Shown here: one piece after another, positions 53,796 to 64,000 of the stretch
Layout of the letters: each line of letters opens with the position of its first letter
Position numbering within the stretch: position 1 is the stretch's first letter
NCBI RefSeq assembly: GCF_040958095.1
Contig: NC_091214.1
Span: forward strand, 9,841,871 to 9,905,870
Reading direction: 5' to 3'
DNA: 64,000 nt
DNA from: Procambarus clarkii
Taxonomy: Eukaryota > Arthropoda > Malacostraca > Decapoda > Cambaridae
Translations under genes and position numbers: made by a program
The notes under the pieces: generated by a model
Seen by the model: the letters and a program-made list of their open reading frames with translations, nothing else
Told to the model about the DNA's origin: nothing
Database searches by the model: none

Positions 53796-54397
53796 CCCAC
53801 AGAACTCCATACACATGACTGATGCCAAAGTCTGACATTAGCATATCAGCCTAGTAAGCCCCGGGGAGCCGACAGGGCTCCCCCCAGAAATGTACATTAA
53901 AAAACCAGCGTTGAATGTAATGAAATGCCATTTTCTGGGTGAGCCCCGGAGGCTCCCTGGAGCTTATCGGGCTAATGTATGTTATGTTAGACCGGGACAT
54001 TAGCTAAGGAGTTCAGACCTACCAGGGACCAGCGCCAGAACCTGGCCCCTTCAGAAAGGTTTCAGGGAGCAATGGCCCTGGAAAACCCCATATGGTTGGG
54101 GGTTTTCCTTATCTGCCATCGACCGGGGTTAGGCACCCAGAAAGGTAGGCGTAACAAAACAAACCCCACATGGTAAGAAACTACAACAAAAACCGAACAG
54201 AGAGGTAGAAAACTCCCTACAATCCCAAGGAAACAAGCAAACATCACACTTTACTGCCGCGCCGATCGTCCGCGCAGCCCTCCCCACCCCAGGAGGGGGA
54301 GGGGGGAGCCCCGGACCTACCGCGCCGGCTGCCAAGCTCCAGTTCGGAAGCTAAGCTTCAACCAACGCGAAAAAACCGCCGACCGGTGGGAGGGAGG

Positions 54398-54492
54398 GTT
54401 TCCAGGGAGCCTCCGGGGCTCACCCAGAAAATGGCGTTTCATTACATTCAACGCTGGTTTTCTGTGGGGAGCCCCTACGGCTCCCTGGAGCT
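54398..54492 (-). repeat. DIRS-7 internal complementary region
   Basis: CCAGGGAGCCTCCGGGGCTC...AAATGGCGTTTCATTAC...CTGTGGGGAGCCCCTACGGC, complementary to both outer ends of the same copy (53899-53960 and 60080-60110). Confidence 0.88.
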
Positions 54493-54521
54493 TCATACCC
54501 AAAGAGAAGGAAAAGAAAGGG

Positions 54522-55215
54522 CTAACCCGGGAGGCGGCCGCCACAAACTCTGCAACGCAAAGCCAAGACAACCGGTCGCAAACCTGCGACCCAAGGCAAC
54601 AAGAACGCCCAAGAACAGACGCACATATGGATGGGCGGCCAAAAACCTGTGCGACCCACAATTCCCTGCGCCCGAAACGTCACCAACACAGCAGCAATTG
54701 CTGCAAACGTCTGAACAGCACGGGCGCAAAGACAGACCGCAGGAAGAAGGAAAACACTGCGGACGACCCGGGAGACCCGAGCCCTGAAAACAGGGAACGA
54801 AGGAACCGGATCAACCACAGCGCATCCCCAGGCACGGTATGCCGGCAACAGCAAAAAGCACAACTGGACAACACAGGACGCACCCCCCGGCCAAACCAAA
54901 CAAGTACCAATACCCCAAGAACCCCTCCGGAAAGCAGCCGTCTCGACCGTCGCCAGGACAGAGAAAGGCTGCACACCAATAAAGCTACCACCAGTACCAA
55001 AGAGGAGGAAACTGAAACCGAAGGGGCTACCACAAACTGAGGGGAAGAGAAGAAGGCACCCTGAACAAGGACCAGGATGGCTCAGGCGACTCATGAGCAG
55101 GCCGGAGGGGAAACAAAACGCGAGAAAACGTAATAAACGTCATACAGTCTCCAAGACGAAGCTCGCAGGTGGGACACCGTCAACAAAGCCACCTGAACAC
55201 CATAGAGATGGCGAT
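54522..55215 (-). pseudogene. DIRS-7 tyrosine recombinase remnant
   Basis: Minus: LSHPGPCSGCLLLFPSVCGS, then ETAAFRRGSWGIGTCLVWPG matches the DIRS-1 segment ETAAFRRGPWVVDAWLVRPG. The HxxR site reads CARAVQTF, so both residues are lost. Frameshifted elsewhere. Not functional. Confidence 0.78.
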
Positions 55216-55222
55216 ACCTGCG

Positions 55223-56460
55223 TCAAAATACCAGACGCGAAGAGCCAAAGAGAAGGCCGAACCAGTCACGGACAGGACCGATTCGGCTTGCTGAAAGAGG
55301 CGAAGCTTCAGGAAAAACGCCCCGGGTACGGACACCTATCAAGCAGCGTCTGAAAAGAAGGCCGGGCCGGCCACCGTGGAACCATAAGGACTGTTCTCGT
55401 GGGAATGGGCTGCAACCGAGCCAGAACCCGAAGCAACAGCTGAACCGGGAGAAGAGGTACAGGTACCCCCCACCTCGACCAGGCCTGCCGAAAGCCTCCA
55501 CCGTGAAGTCCTCGCAGGTGGGAAGGGCGCCACAAAACGGGCGACGCCTAGACCACGCCGACCCGAAGACGTCCATGGCCAGGAGTCCATAAGCCCAACA
55601 GAGCCAACAAAACGAATCGGCGACGACTGGCCAACCCACGAAGAGGAATGAACTGAGACAGCTGTCCACCAGGACGCAGGACACACCCCGGACACGAACC
55701 ACACGGTTAACCAAACCCCCTGTGGTTCCGGCAAGAACCACCAGAGAACAGTCCAAACAGAGCTGAATGGTAGAGTACCTAGTGACCCAAACCCTCCGAA
55801 GCGCAAACCAGACAGCCATGAACACCTGAACCGGGCTGTGAGCCCGACGGACAGACAGACTCCATCAACCTCGGCCGACCTGGTGAGCACTGGTCACAAA
55901 GCCCCAGCCGAGAGACGACCCGTCCGTGAACACATCGAGCGAAGGCTCGGGGAGCTGCCAAGGCACGGAACCCCGAAAACCCCAAAGAGGAAGCTGGTGA
56001 CGCAGCACCAACACCAGATCCCCAGAGGAACCCAAGGAATGCAAGAGGCGGAAGTGGAGTCTCCGTAGGAACCAACCGACGCCGGAGCCAAACCCGACTC
56101 CGCGGGCAGACAAGCACGCCGAAGTGCAAACTCCCGCACAACCGCCCAAGCAACCGCTGAGCAACCCGAGACCCCCTCCTGAACAGCCAAAGGCGGGACC
56201 ACAGCCACAGTAACACTTCTGGAGGGAAGACAATGAGGGGCCCAAGAGCCTGAAACAAGGCCCAGGTCCGAACCCGGGACGGAAACAGAAGGTAAAACCT
56301 CCAGATCACCAGGAAACCAAACCCAGCGATCTGGAAAGAACCATCCCCTGGCGAGCAGACAAGCGGACTGACTGGGAGCCCACTCCAGCCAGTCGTCGAG
56401 GTAGGCCAGACACCGAATCTCAGACGCAGACAGGGCACTAAGATCCGGTAAAGATGCAAA
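55223..56460 (-). pseudogene. DIRS-7 RT/RNase H remnant
   Basis: Minus: RNase H at about 55950 (SLDVFTDGSSLGWGFVTSAH) and 55800 (VWFALRRVWVTRYST), the third module at about 55500-55370 (MDVFGSAWSRRRPFCGA; PARTSRWRLSAGLVEVGGTC). Near 56400 a TSTTGWSGLPVSP frame corresponds to YLDDWLVWAPS one frame off. Confidence 0.8.
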
Positions 56461-56708
56461 GAGTATACAAAGTGCCCTTCACAAAATAGGGAATGCAATA
56501 AAAACAGCAAACCTGAAGCCCCACCACCAAAGCATTGTATGACAATCATATTAAGACATATTATGACATATGACAATCATTATATGACAATATGACAATT
56601 ATAATCAAAGCATTATATGACAAAGAGTGCTGGGAAGACGGGACACCACGAGAGTAGCTCTCATCCTGTAACTACACTTAGGTAAGTACACATAGGTAAT
56701 TACCAACC
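56461..56708. repeat. ATGACAAT tandem repeats and LINE/SINE tail
   Basis: 56530-56625 holds repeated TATGACAAT units. 56626-56708 (GTGCTGGGAAGACGGGAC... CTGTAACTACACTTAGGTAAGTAC) looks like a non-LTR element tail. It interrupts DIRS-7 RT. Confidence 0.55.
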
Positions 56709-57165
56709 GTGCTAGCCCCAGAAAAACTGGAGAGGAACGTGCCAAGAAGTGACCTGGAGGTCCAGGTCCACCATCCATGCACCCGGCCCTAACAGAATCC
56801 GAACAGGAGACAACAGTCCTCCGAGCAGGGCAGAGGATCCAGGGCGCAGACGGAAGTAGTCCAGAAGAACTGCAGACTGGAAAAGCTCATGACTGCAAAG
56901 AGCAGACGGGAAAAGCTCATGACTGCAAAGAGCAGACGGGAAGCCCAGAAGGATGGGGCGGATCGACCACGCCCCACGCACCCACGAAGAGGAAATGACG
57001 AAGCGCAGGGAAGAAGCCCACCCCGCCAGCTCTGAACCCCCCCCCCAAGGGGGAGAAGCCGTCCTCCGACGCCAGCAGAGGCCGGAAGACAACCCAAAGC
57101 GCCCACCAACAGCGGGACCAAGCGATAGGCAACAGAGCAAGCTGCTCCCCAGCGCCCAGTCAACA
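56709..57165 (-). pseudogene. DIRS-7 RT N-terminal region
   Basis: Minus: GPGAWMVDLDLQVTSWHVPL at about 56770, and the GGSGLAG-like leader near 57040. Contains a perfect 27-bp duplication (TCATGACTGCAAAGAGCAGA unit, 56887-56940) that encodes a repeated ALCSHELFQSA-like peptide. Confidence 0.75.
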
Positions 57166-57184
57166 GAGAAGGGAACAGAACCCC

Positions 57185-57640
57185 TTCAGAAAGAAAAAGT
57201 ACACTACCGAAGTCATGAGGAGAGACTACGGGAATGAAACCACACTTCGCTGGAAGAGGAAGTGAGGGGAGACCTGATCACCACATACAAGATACCCAAG
57301 GGAATCGACAGGGTTGAGAAGGACAGGCTATGTAACACAAGGGGCACACGCACTAGGGGACACAGGTGGAAACTGAGTACCCAAAAGAGCCACAGATAGA
57401 ATTAAAGTTTTTTTTTTTTTTTTTTTTTTTTGAGTGTCAGAATGGGAACGGGAAAGCACTAAGAAGTAATGTGGCGACTCCTCACACAAGTAACGAGGCT
57501 GACCCCCATACAATGTCACATGTAGACATGACAGAGCCCAAGAGGCACAGGAACCGATACACCTGTTGACGGACGGTTGAGAGGCAGGACCAAGGAGCCA
57601 GAGCTCAACCCCCACAAGCACAACCAGGTGAGGACATATA
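57185..57640 (+). mobile_element. L2/CR1-type LINE 3' end
   Basis: Plus: LEEEVRGDLITTYKIPKGID, then TRTRGHRWKLSTQKSHR, then a 3' UTR with GAGGCTGACCCCCATAC and GGTTGAGAGGCAGGACCA. A T22 run (57410-57431) is expanded inside it. Inserted in the T-rich segment of DIRS-7; likely the same LINE type as 61138-62260. Confidence 0.75.
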
Positions 57641-58450
57641 TTGTAAAAGCACAAGCCGCCGACTAGTGGCAAAGAGCACTACGCCGGCCAGGCAAAGAAG
57701 GCACAAAACTGCATCAAAAGGCCCACCTCGACAGCAAAACCACAAAGTCCCAGCACAACCACAACATGTGCCAAGACCCAAAAAGCTCAGTCTGCAAGCC
57801 AGGAAGACCCCCGGAACCCCAAAAGGCAGAACCGGGTCACACGAGGAAACAAAGTCCCCTGAACCCACAAAAGGGGGCCCAAGAGGAAGAAACCTCCAGA
57901 ACGAAACCAAGGAACCCAAAGGAACCCAGAATTGAACCAGGGGGAGCCCAAACCACCACATTTGCCGGCGGAGAACACCACTAAAAGGCAAAGCACAGAC
58001 CCCAGCAGAACGCCCTGGGAAAACGGTCCCAACAGACCGAAAACCGAGGGGCAAGGTGTGGGAGCAAGCATACCAGCCAGGGGCACTGAGCCTAAACCCA
58101 GAGGCTCAGACCCAAAATCAACACCCAAACGTTCCCAGAGGAACAGGCAACGGCAAGAAAACACCAGAAAAACAAAGAAACGACAACAGGAGAACAAAAA
58201 CCCTGCAAATTTTTTGAAAACTCACCAGAGACGCTCGCTCGCACACCCAGACGCATGTAAACAAACCGCAACGCCGCCCTGGTGGCCACGCCGGGAAACC
58301 GGCAGACGAAAATGGCCGCCAGCAGGGGCTGTGACTGACGCTTAATACACAAAAACACGCCAGCAAATGTGGGAAGCTAGCAGACTGGAAGGGCGAAAAA
58401 TGACGCCCAACAGCAGAAAAACCCCTGAAGGGGCAAAACCGCCCCAGAAC
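57641..58450 (-). other. T-rich segment of DIRS-7 gag
   Basis: On minus, homologous to 42200-43040 of DIRS-4 (shared peptides such as SLVSFWRFLPLGPP and HLLACF). No conserved domain. The 3' acceptor-like site equivalent to 43216 reads TTTCTTTCTG here, so the AG is lost. Confidence 0.5.
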
Positions 58451-59110
58451 TGCTAGCAGGCAACCCCCACAGCCCCGGGAACCAACAACAGAGGCCCCGG
58501 GGCAGAGCCGTCCTCCAAGCCCTCCGCCCTTAAAGAAAAGCAAGAGCCCATGGGAAAGGCAACAAGAAAGGGCCGCTGGTAAGACCCAGAAGCCTTGGCA
58601 GGAGGCACAGGCTCAAACCTCCGTCCCCAACCCGAACGGGGCATCCCCCGAAAACCGCCCGAGTCTCTGCCGCAACTGAACCCCGCCCCGACCCCGAAAC
58701 CCGCAGACGGTCCGGAGCCGGGAACATGGAGAGAAAGGGGCGAGCAGCACCTAACCAAATGGGGCGGCCACGGGGCATTCGAGTGGGAAACCAACCTAGC
58801 ATGTTGCAGCAACCTAACCTAGCTTGCAACACGGATGCCGCCTGTACTCTGAACAGTAATAACATCAGGAGAGTACTGGAGAACAAGCAGAGAATCACTC
58901 GCAAGACTCCGGGTCAAGGTGTCAGTGACCCAACAGGCAGCATGACGGAGGTAAAAATGGCGACTGTCACCCGGAGACAAGGGAACAGCAACCAACGATC
59001 CCGTTCAAGACGGGTTGGAACCCGGAAGACACATTCAATGGTCCCCGGAGCCCAGACAGGGGTTTCCAGGGCCCGTAGGGTAACAACTACGGGAAGCCCG
59101 GGCAAGGTGT
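58451..59110 (-). pseudogene. DIRS-7 gag N-terminal half
   Basis: Minus: the Cys/His region at about 59000-58930 (PCLRVTVAIFTSVMLPVGS, one frame off), LLQHARLVSHSNAP-like sequence at 58810, then RVSGSGRGS, KASGSYQRPFLVAFP and FSLRAEGLEDGSAPGP, matching DIRS-4 and DIRS-1. Confidence 0.8.
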
Positions 59111-59699
59111 TGCTAACCGGTTAAGAAACCCAAACATAACAAGAGGGTAGATTACAGCACTGAAAACCCCTGAGACGTGTACAAGCACGGGGGCCTAGCA
59201 GAGGGCCGCCAAACACTACCAGTGGAACTATAACCACCTTAGGCAGACCCCCACCAGGCAAGAAAATTAAAAACAAAAGAAAAACCCCGCAAAAGTACAC
59301 CGTCTCCAGAGGCAACAGAAACCGGCCGCCGCTTAGGTGGCAGGCTGCGCAACACCTTGACGCCCTAACCAGCACAATACCAATCCCTACCCAGGGCCAA
59401 ACAAGGGCCCCAAGCCCCAGCTGGCCCCAAGGGCGAGGCAAATGCCGAGCAGCAAGAACCTCTACGGGAATGGTTCCCGAACGCCCCAGGGAAGATAACC
59501 CTGTTACGCAAGGGCAGTACTCACAGGGCGCTTAGGGAAGTCAGCCACTAAGCACATGCAGCCCCGGCACTGATGAAGTACTCCTGGCCACCGCACACCA
59601 CAACACATGGCAGTGAACGCCACACAAGGCAAACACTGCCTAGGAAACTGAGGCCAGAGAAGCGTCAATCCCGGTTGACATTAGCGAACGAACTGGAGC
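59111..59699 (-). other. DIRS-7 leader
   Basis: Non-coding; matches the DIRS-4 leader at 41250-41580 in inverted orientation (YFCGVF, GGLPKVVIVPLVVFGGPLLG are shared translated blocks but no ORF is maintained). Confidence 0.55.
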
Positions 59700-60110
59700 T
59701 TGGCAGCCGGCGCGGTAGGTCCGGGGCTCCCCCCTCCCCCTCCTGGGGTGGGGAGGGCTGCGCGGACGATCGGCGCGGCAGTAAAGTGTGATGTTTGCTT
59801 GTTTGCTTGTTTCCTTGGGATTGTAGGGAGTTTTCTACCTCTCTGTTCGGTTTTTGTTGTAGTTTCTTACCATGTGGGGTTTGTTTTGTTACGCCTACCT
59901 TTCTGGGTGCCTAACCCCGGTCGATGGCAGATAAGGAAAACCCCCAACCATATGGGGTTTTCCAGGGCCATTGCTCCCTGAAACCTCTCTGAAGGGGCCA
60001 GGTTCTGGCGCTGGTCCCTGGTAGGTCTGAACTCCTTAGCTAATGTCCCGGTCTAACATAACATACATTAGCCCGATAAGCTCCAGGGAGCCGTAGGGGC
60101 TCCCCACAGA
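59700..60110 (-). repeat. DIRS-7 right inverted terminal repeat
   Basis: Reverse complement of 53940-54345. Ends AGCTCCAGGGAGCCGTAG then GGGCTCCCCACAGAAA, directly against DIRS-8. Confidence 0.88.
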
Positions 60111-60940
60111 AAAACAGCATTGCATGTAATAAACACTAATTTCTAGGTGAGCCCTGGAGGCTCCCTGAAGCTACTATGTTAATAAAATACCAAACTAATG
60201 GGTGCCATTAGATTGCAGAGTTCTTATTGGTATGCGCCTCAAAGAGGCACAGGGAACAGTGGCACTATAAAAAAAATTTATGTTGAATTTACTCATGTCT
60301 GCTACCACCAAGGAAAGGCACCCAGAAAGTCAGCGAAAGAAAAACAGAGTACTGCTTGGCTACAAACCATATTGGAGCCTCAGAATAGCCAAAAAACTCC
60401 CTCAACTATGTAAACAAATGATACAAAATTTGTGAAACTAGCAAGAACTCATTCAGCCCTCCTCCCCCTCTCAGTTGGGGAAGGAGGGAGTCAGACTGGG
60501 TCAGCCAGCTGCTTCACCACCAGTTCTTATGACCATATAAACCACCTTGTCACCCTGTCACCCTGGGGGTGGGAGGTGTCTGGGAGCCACTGAGGCTCCC
60601 AGATGGCACATGGAATGTGCCTCCAGATGGAGGTTGGAATGCCATGAAATTGGCATTTCATTACATTCAATGATGGTTTTCTGGGGGGAACTCCTTTGTG
60701 GCTCCCTGAAGGAACCCACGGAAAAAGAAAAACAGAGCAATTACCAGGAAGAAGGGAGCACCACAGGTATCAGGATGAGGAAGAGGACAATGGCCACCAC
60801 ACAAGACCCAAGGCCACACAAGGCCGCTCATGATCGGGAACAATCACAAGATACTTGGTCACCAAGACCCTGTTCAGTCACCAAAACACCAGGCCCAAAT
60901 ATCAGCCCAAGACATATTGGCAAAGACTGCAGACAATTCA
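60111..60940 (-). mobile_element. DIRS-8: old truncated DIRS copy
   Basis: Left end AAAACAGCATTGCATG, a diverged terminal repeat to about 60590, an ICR-like block (60590-60715: GGCATTTCATTACATTCAAT, TTTTCTGGGGGGAACTCC), then recombinase C-terminal sequence on minus (counterpart of LGNMSWADI near 60925, a GDQVS-like region). Ends where unrelated sequence starts at about 60940. Confidence 0.75.
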
Positions 60941-61137
60941 ATTTCTTTCTTTATTATGCACCCCATACCCATCCCGTGGGCAGTGGTGTAAAGGATTATA
61001 GAGGCATATAATCAATTCAGGAACTGAACCCTCTAGTTCATTTAGCTAAGCAAATAACAATTTTTGACCCTAGTTACACATTTATTGATGTTATGTATAC
61101 ATGTACACATGCTCATACATACATGTATGAGCATGTG
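60941..61137. repeat. Probable dispersed repeat
   Basis: Contains CTTTATTATGCACCCCATACC and CCCGTGGGCAGTGGTG, which I believe recur in decapod DNA. Class unknown. ATACATGTATGAGCATGTG palindromic stretch near 61110. Confidence 0.4.
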
Positions 61138-62260
61138 TAATGAACTGAAGAAAGTGAACTTCAAGGCAATGTACACTAACATAGATGGAATTACAAATAA
61201 AACAAGTGAACTCGGATAATGGGCACTAGAAGAAAACCCAGACATAATAGCACTCACAGAAACAAAGCTAACAAACACCATAACAAATGCAGTGTTTCCA
61301 CAGGGCTACTATGTAGTGAGGAAAGAGAGAGAAGGGAGAGGAGGAGGTGGTGTAGATTTGCTACTAAGAGAAGGTTGGAGTTTCGAAGAGATGGTAATTC
61401 AGAACTGTGAAGGTTTCAGTGACTACATATCAGGCATCATAGCAACTGGAGGACAGAAAATTATAGTAGTAGTCATATATAACCCCCCACCGAATGTCAG
61501 AAGACCCAAACAGGAATATGATAGAAACAACTTGGCCACCATCAATATAATAGAGAGAGCAGCTTCTGTGACTAGCAGGAATGGATCCAGGCTACTAATC
61601 TTGGGAGACTTCAACCATGGAAAGATAGATTGGGGGAACAGAGACCCACATGGAGGCCCAGACACATGGAGAGCTAAGCTACTGGATGTGGCAACAAGAA
61701 ACTTTCTAAGTCAACACGTCAAGGGACCGACAAGAACGAGAGGAGGGGATGAACCAGCCTTGCTTGATCTGATATTTACCCTAAATGAGTCGGATATAAG
61801 GGAAGTTAAGTTGGAAGCCCCCTTGGGAATGAGTGATCATAGTGTATTGACCTTTGAGTACCTGGTTGAGCTAGGAATTATCACCCCCAAAAAAGAACTG
61901 GGAAACAAAGGGCTGGCGTACCGAAAGGGAAACTATGAGGAGATGAATAAATTCCTATGGGATATACATTGGGACACAGAACTCGGAACCAAGTCCGTAC
62001 AAGACATGATGGACTATGTCACCCAAAAATGTCAGGAGGCTGTAAGCAGGTTTGTCCCAGCCCAACAGGTAAAAACAGAGAAGCAAAGGAAGAATCCATG
62101 GTTTAATAGGGAATGTATGAAAGCAAAGGAGCTGAACAAAAGGGCATGGAGGAACTTCCGTAATAACAGAACACCAGAAAGTAGAGAGAGATACCAGAGA
62201 ACCAGGAACAAGTATGTTAGTGTGAGAAGAGCAGCTGAGAAAAGGTATGAAAATGATATA
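61138..62260 (+). pseudogene. L2/CR1-type LINE endonuclease and linker, interrupted
   Basis: Opens KVNFKAMYTNIDGITNKTSE, stops once at TAA 61217-61219, then is open to the Tigger insertion at 62260. The APE-type endonuclease is recognisable: ENPDIIALTETKL (catalytic Glu), VVVIYNPPPN, LLILGDFNHGKIDW, PALLDLIFT and LGMSDHSVLTFE (the SDH catalytic pair). A basic linker follows (NPWFNRECMKAKELNKRAWR, ERYQRTRNKYVSVRRAAEKR) that normally leads to RT. RT would resume after the Tigger copy, outside the window. It nicks target DNA for target-primed reverse transcription. Confidence 0.85.
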
Positions 62261-64000
62261 CAGTGGTACCTCGGAATGCGATTGTCCCTGTATGCGAGAT
62301 TTTCGGAAGGCGAGGTGTATTTACTCCAAAAATTTGTCTCGGAAGGCGATGGTTACTTCGGGAGTCGAGTTTGAACGCGAGTTTGTTGATACGCGTACAG
62401 CCGACCTAGCGCGTGGTCGTTCGGCGATCGTCGCCCCTCTGCCCCGCTGCCCCTCAGTTCACCATTGTCTCGCGCGCAGTGACTACCCCCACATCAATTC
62501 TTGTCGTGAATTTTCAGTGTTTTGTTGGATTTTTGGTGATTTGTCTATACAATTTATTATTATATATCTCACCATGAGTCCCAAGAAAGCCAGTGGTAAG
62601 GATAAAGGCCAGAAAGCTCATGTGAGGATGACAATAGAGGAGAAACAAGAGATCATTCGAAAACATGAGAACGGTACACGTGTTGTTGATCTTTGTAGGC
62701 AGTACAACAAAGCGACATCAACAATATGCACTATACTTAAGAAGAAAAATAAGATTATGAGTGCTAATGTGGCAAAAGGAGTAAGAACATTAACGACACA
62801 AAGACCACAAATACTTGAAGAAGTGGAAAAGTTGTTATTAATTTGGATACACGACAAGGAGTTGAGGGGTGATAGTGTTTCGGAGGCCATTATTTCTGAG
62901 AAAGCCAGGGTGTTGCACGAAGACCTTCTAAAGAAGACCCCTGCAACGAGTGATGCAGATAAGAAAGAGTTTTAGGCAAGCAGGGGCTGGTTTGAAAAAT
63001 TTAGAAAGAGAAGTGGTATCCATAGTGTTACAAGGCATGGGGAGGCAGCCAGCTCAGACAAACCAGCCGCTGGACGATTTATTGACGAATTTAAAGAGTT
63101 TGCAGAGGCTGAGGGATACCTACCGCAACAAGTGTTTAATTGTGACGAAACAGGACTGTTTTGGAAAAGAATGCCTAAGAGGACATACATTACCAAGGAG
63201 GAAAAATCCTTGCCTGGACACAAGCCTATGAAAGATAGGTTTACGCTTGTGCTGTGTTCAAATGCGAGTGGCGATTTAAAAATTAAACCCTTGCTAGTGT
63301 ATCATTCTGAAAATCCAAGGGTTTTCAAACAGTATAATGTGCAGAAAACCCGTTTGTCTGTGATGTGGAAGTCTAATAAAAAAGCATGGGTGACTAGGCT
63401 TATTTTTTCGGAGTGGGTGAATGAAGTGCTGTGCCCTGCCATAGAAAAATATCTGCAGGAGAAACAATTGCCACTCAGAGCCGTGCTTCTCCTTGACAAT
63501 GCTCCTGCTCATCCTCCAGGCTTGGAAGATGATTTGATGCCTCAATACAATAAATTCCTCACAGTTAAATTCCTTCCTCCTAACACCACTCCTCTAATTC
63601 AGCCTATGGACCAGAAAATCATAGCGAATTTTAAGAAACTGTATGAAAGGGCACTTTTCCGGAAATGTTTTGAAGTGACTGAAGCCACAAACCTCACCCT
63701 CAAAGAGTTCTGGAGAGAGCATTTTAACATTTTTAGTGCTTTAAAACTCGTTGACAAAGCCTGGCAAGAAGTGACTCAAAGAACCCTGATCTCTGGCTGG
63801 AGAAAATTGTGGCCTGAAGGTGTGAGAGAACTAGACTTTGAGGGGTTTGAGCCTATAAATGATGCGCCTATTGTTGAGGAAATTGTTAGTCTAGGCCAGA
63901 AAATGGGCTTGGAATTGGATGGTGATGATGTGGAGGAGTTGGTGGAAGAACACAACGAAGAACTGACCACCGAAGAACTCCTAGCCCTTCAACAGGAACA
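62261..64000 (+). mobile_element. Tigger (pogo-like) DNA transposon, runs off window
   Basis: Left terminal repeat begins CAGTGGTACCTCGGAATGCG directly after TA (62259-62260), as expected for TA-targeting pogo/Tigger elements. It splits the LINE ORF. The right end lies beyond 64000. Confidence 0.92.
62574..64000 (+). pseudogene. Tigger transposase with one nonsense codon (3' end outside window)
   Basis: ATG 62574 (MSPKKASGKDKGQKAHVRMT). An N-terminal CENP-B-like HTH (EEKQEIIRKHENGTRVVDLC, KATSTICTILKKK) and a second DNA-binding domain. In-frame TAG at 62973-62975, at a site where the family would have KASRGWFEKF; one base change could explain it. The frame then stays open to 64000: VFNCDETGLFWKRMP (first Asp), VLLLDNAPAHPPG (second Asp), LIQPMDQKIIANFKKLY (third), then an acidic C-terminus with LDGDDVEELVEE. 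Otherwise well preserved. Confidence 0.9.

Larger units (their letters stand above)
50631..53890 (-). mobile_element. DIRS-6: minus-strand DIRS copy with RNase H-recombinase deletion
   Basis: Left terminal repeat (50631-51410, containing a MITE), ICR (about 51470-51560), recombinase C-terminus fused to RNase H, RT (51860-53100), gag C-terminal part (53100-53560), then directly a terminal-repeat remnant (53575-53890) that contains a LINE tail. Gag N-terminus and leader are deleted. Confidence 0.88.
53899..60110 (-). mobile_element. DIRS-7: full-span but degenerate DIRS copy
   Basis: Left terminal repeat 53899-54345, ICR 54398-54492, recombinase (54522-55200), RT/RNase H (55223-57140), T-rich segment with LINE insertion (57150-58450), gag N-terminal half (58453-59105), leader (59110-59700) and right repeat (59700-60110). 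Belongs to the subfamily whose repeats read TTCTTACCATGTGGGG. All genes are broken. Confidence 0.9.

Noticed and set aside
57404..57432. Poly(A) tail of a minus-strand retrocopy (T22 run)
   Set aside because: It lies inside a plus-strand LINE 3' end where a short T-run is expected, so it is more likely a local expansion.

Overview
This is eukaryotic, repeat-dominated DNA, most likely from a decapod crustacean (a freshwater crayfish is my best guess). That guess rests on the mix of DIRS retrotransposons, a tRNA-derived SINE type and several LINE types I associate with decapods; no sequence here fixes the species. Nothing looks bacterial. The one host gene I recognise is TRMT44 (METTL19), the tRNA-uridine 2'-O-methyltransferase, on the minus strand. 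Three phase-0 exons are visible: exon A 50022-50618 (methyltransferase core), exon B 30940-31125, and the last exon C 28498-28665 (CCCH zinc finger and stop). Their introns are packed with transposons.

Layout. 1-5277: a nearly complete plus-strand DIRS element (gag, RT/RNase H, tyrosine recombinase, internal complementary region, right inverted terminal repeat), inserted into an older DIRS terminal repeat (5278-5555). 5.5-7.9 kb: DIRS debris, a 24-bp minisatellite and a SINE. 7880-12433: a TTAA-bounded piggyBac-like unit carrying a pogo/Tigger-like transposase upstream of the piggyBac transposase. 12.4-20.8 kb: non-autonomous TTAA elements, a hairpin MITE, SINEs and LINE scraps. 21.2-23.4 kb: CR1-like LINE, minus strand. 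24367-28170: RTE-like LINE with perfect 11-bp target-site duplications. 28.5-31.1 kb: TRMT44 exons C and B.

31138-36667: minus-strand DIRS with both terminal repeats. 36.8-39.15 kb: LINE with RNase H. 39151-41243: 18-bp minisatellite. 41.2-47.9 kb: two degenerate DIRS copies facing each other. 48.1-49.8 kb: LINE ORF1 relic. 50.0-50.6 kb: TRMT44 exon A. 50631-60940: three nearly abutting minus-strand DIRS copies. 61.1-62.26 kb: LINE endonuclease ORF. 62261-64000: Tigger element inserted in that LINE and running off the window.

How the parts work together. The DIRS copies show the expected circular-intermediate anatomy: the internal complementary region is complementary to the two outer ends joined. 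Most copies are deletion derivatives, each with a different junction, presumably dependent on an intact copy such as 1-5277. The most striking observation is that two separate DIRS copies end exactly 12 nt upstream of TRMT44 splice acceptors, so their terminal T-run sits where a polypyrimidine tract belongs. Coordinates of degenerate repeats are good to about 10-50 bp unless a terminal motif or target-site duplication is named. Homology calls come from reading translations, not from searches.
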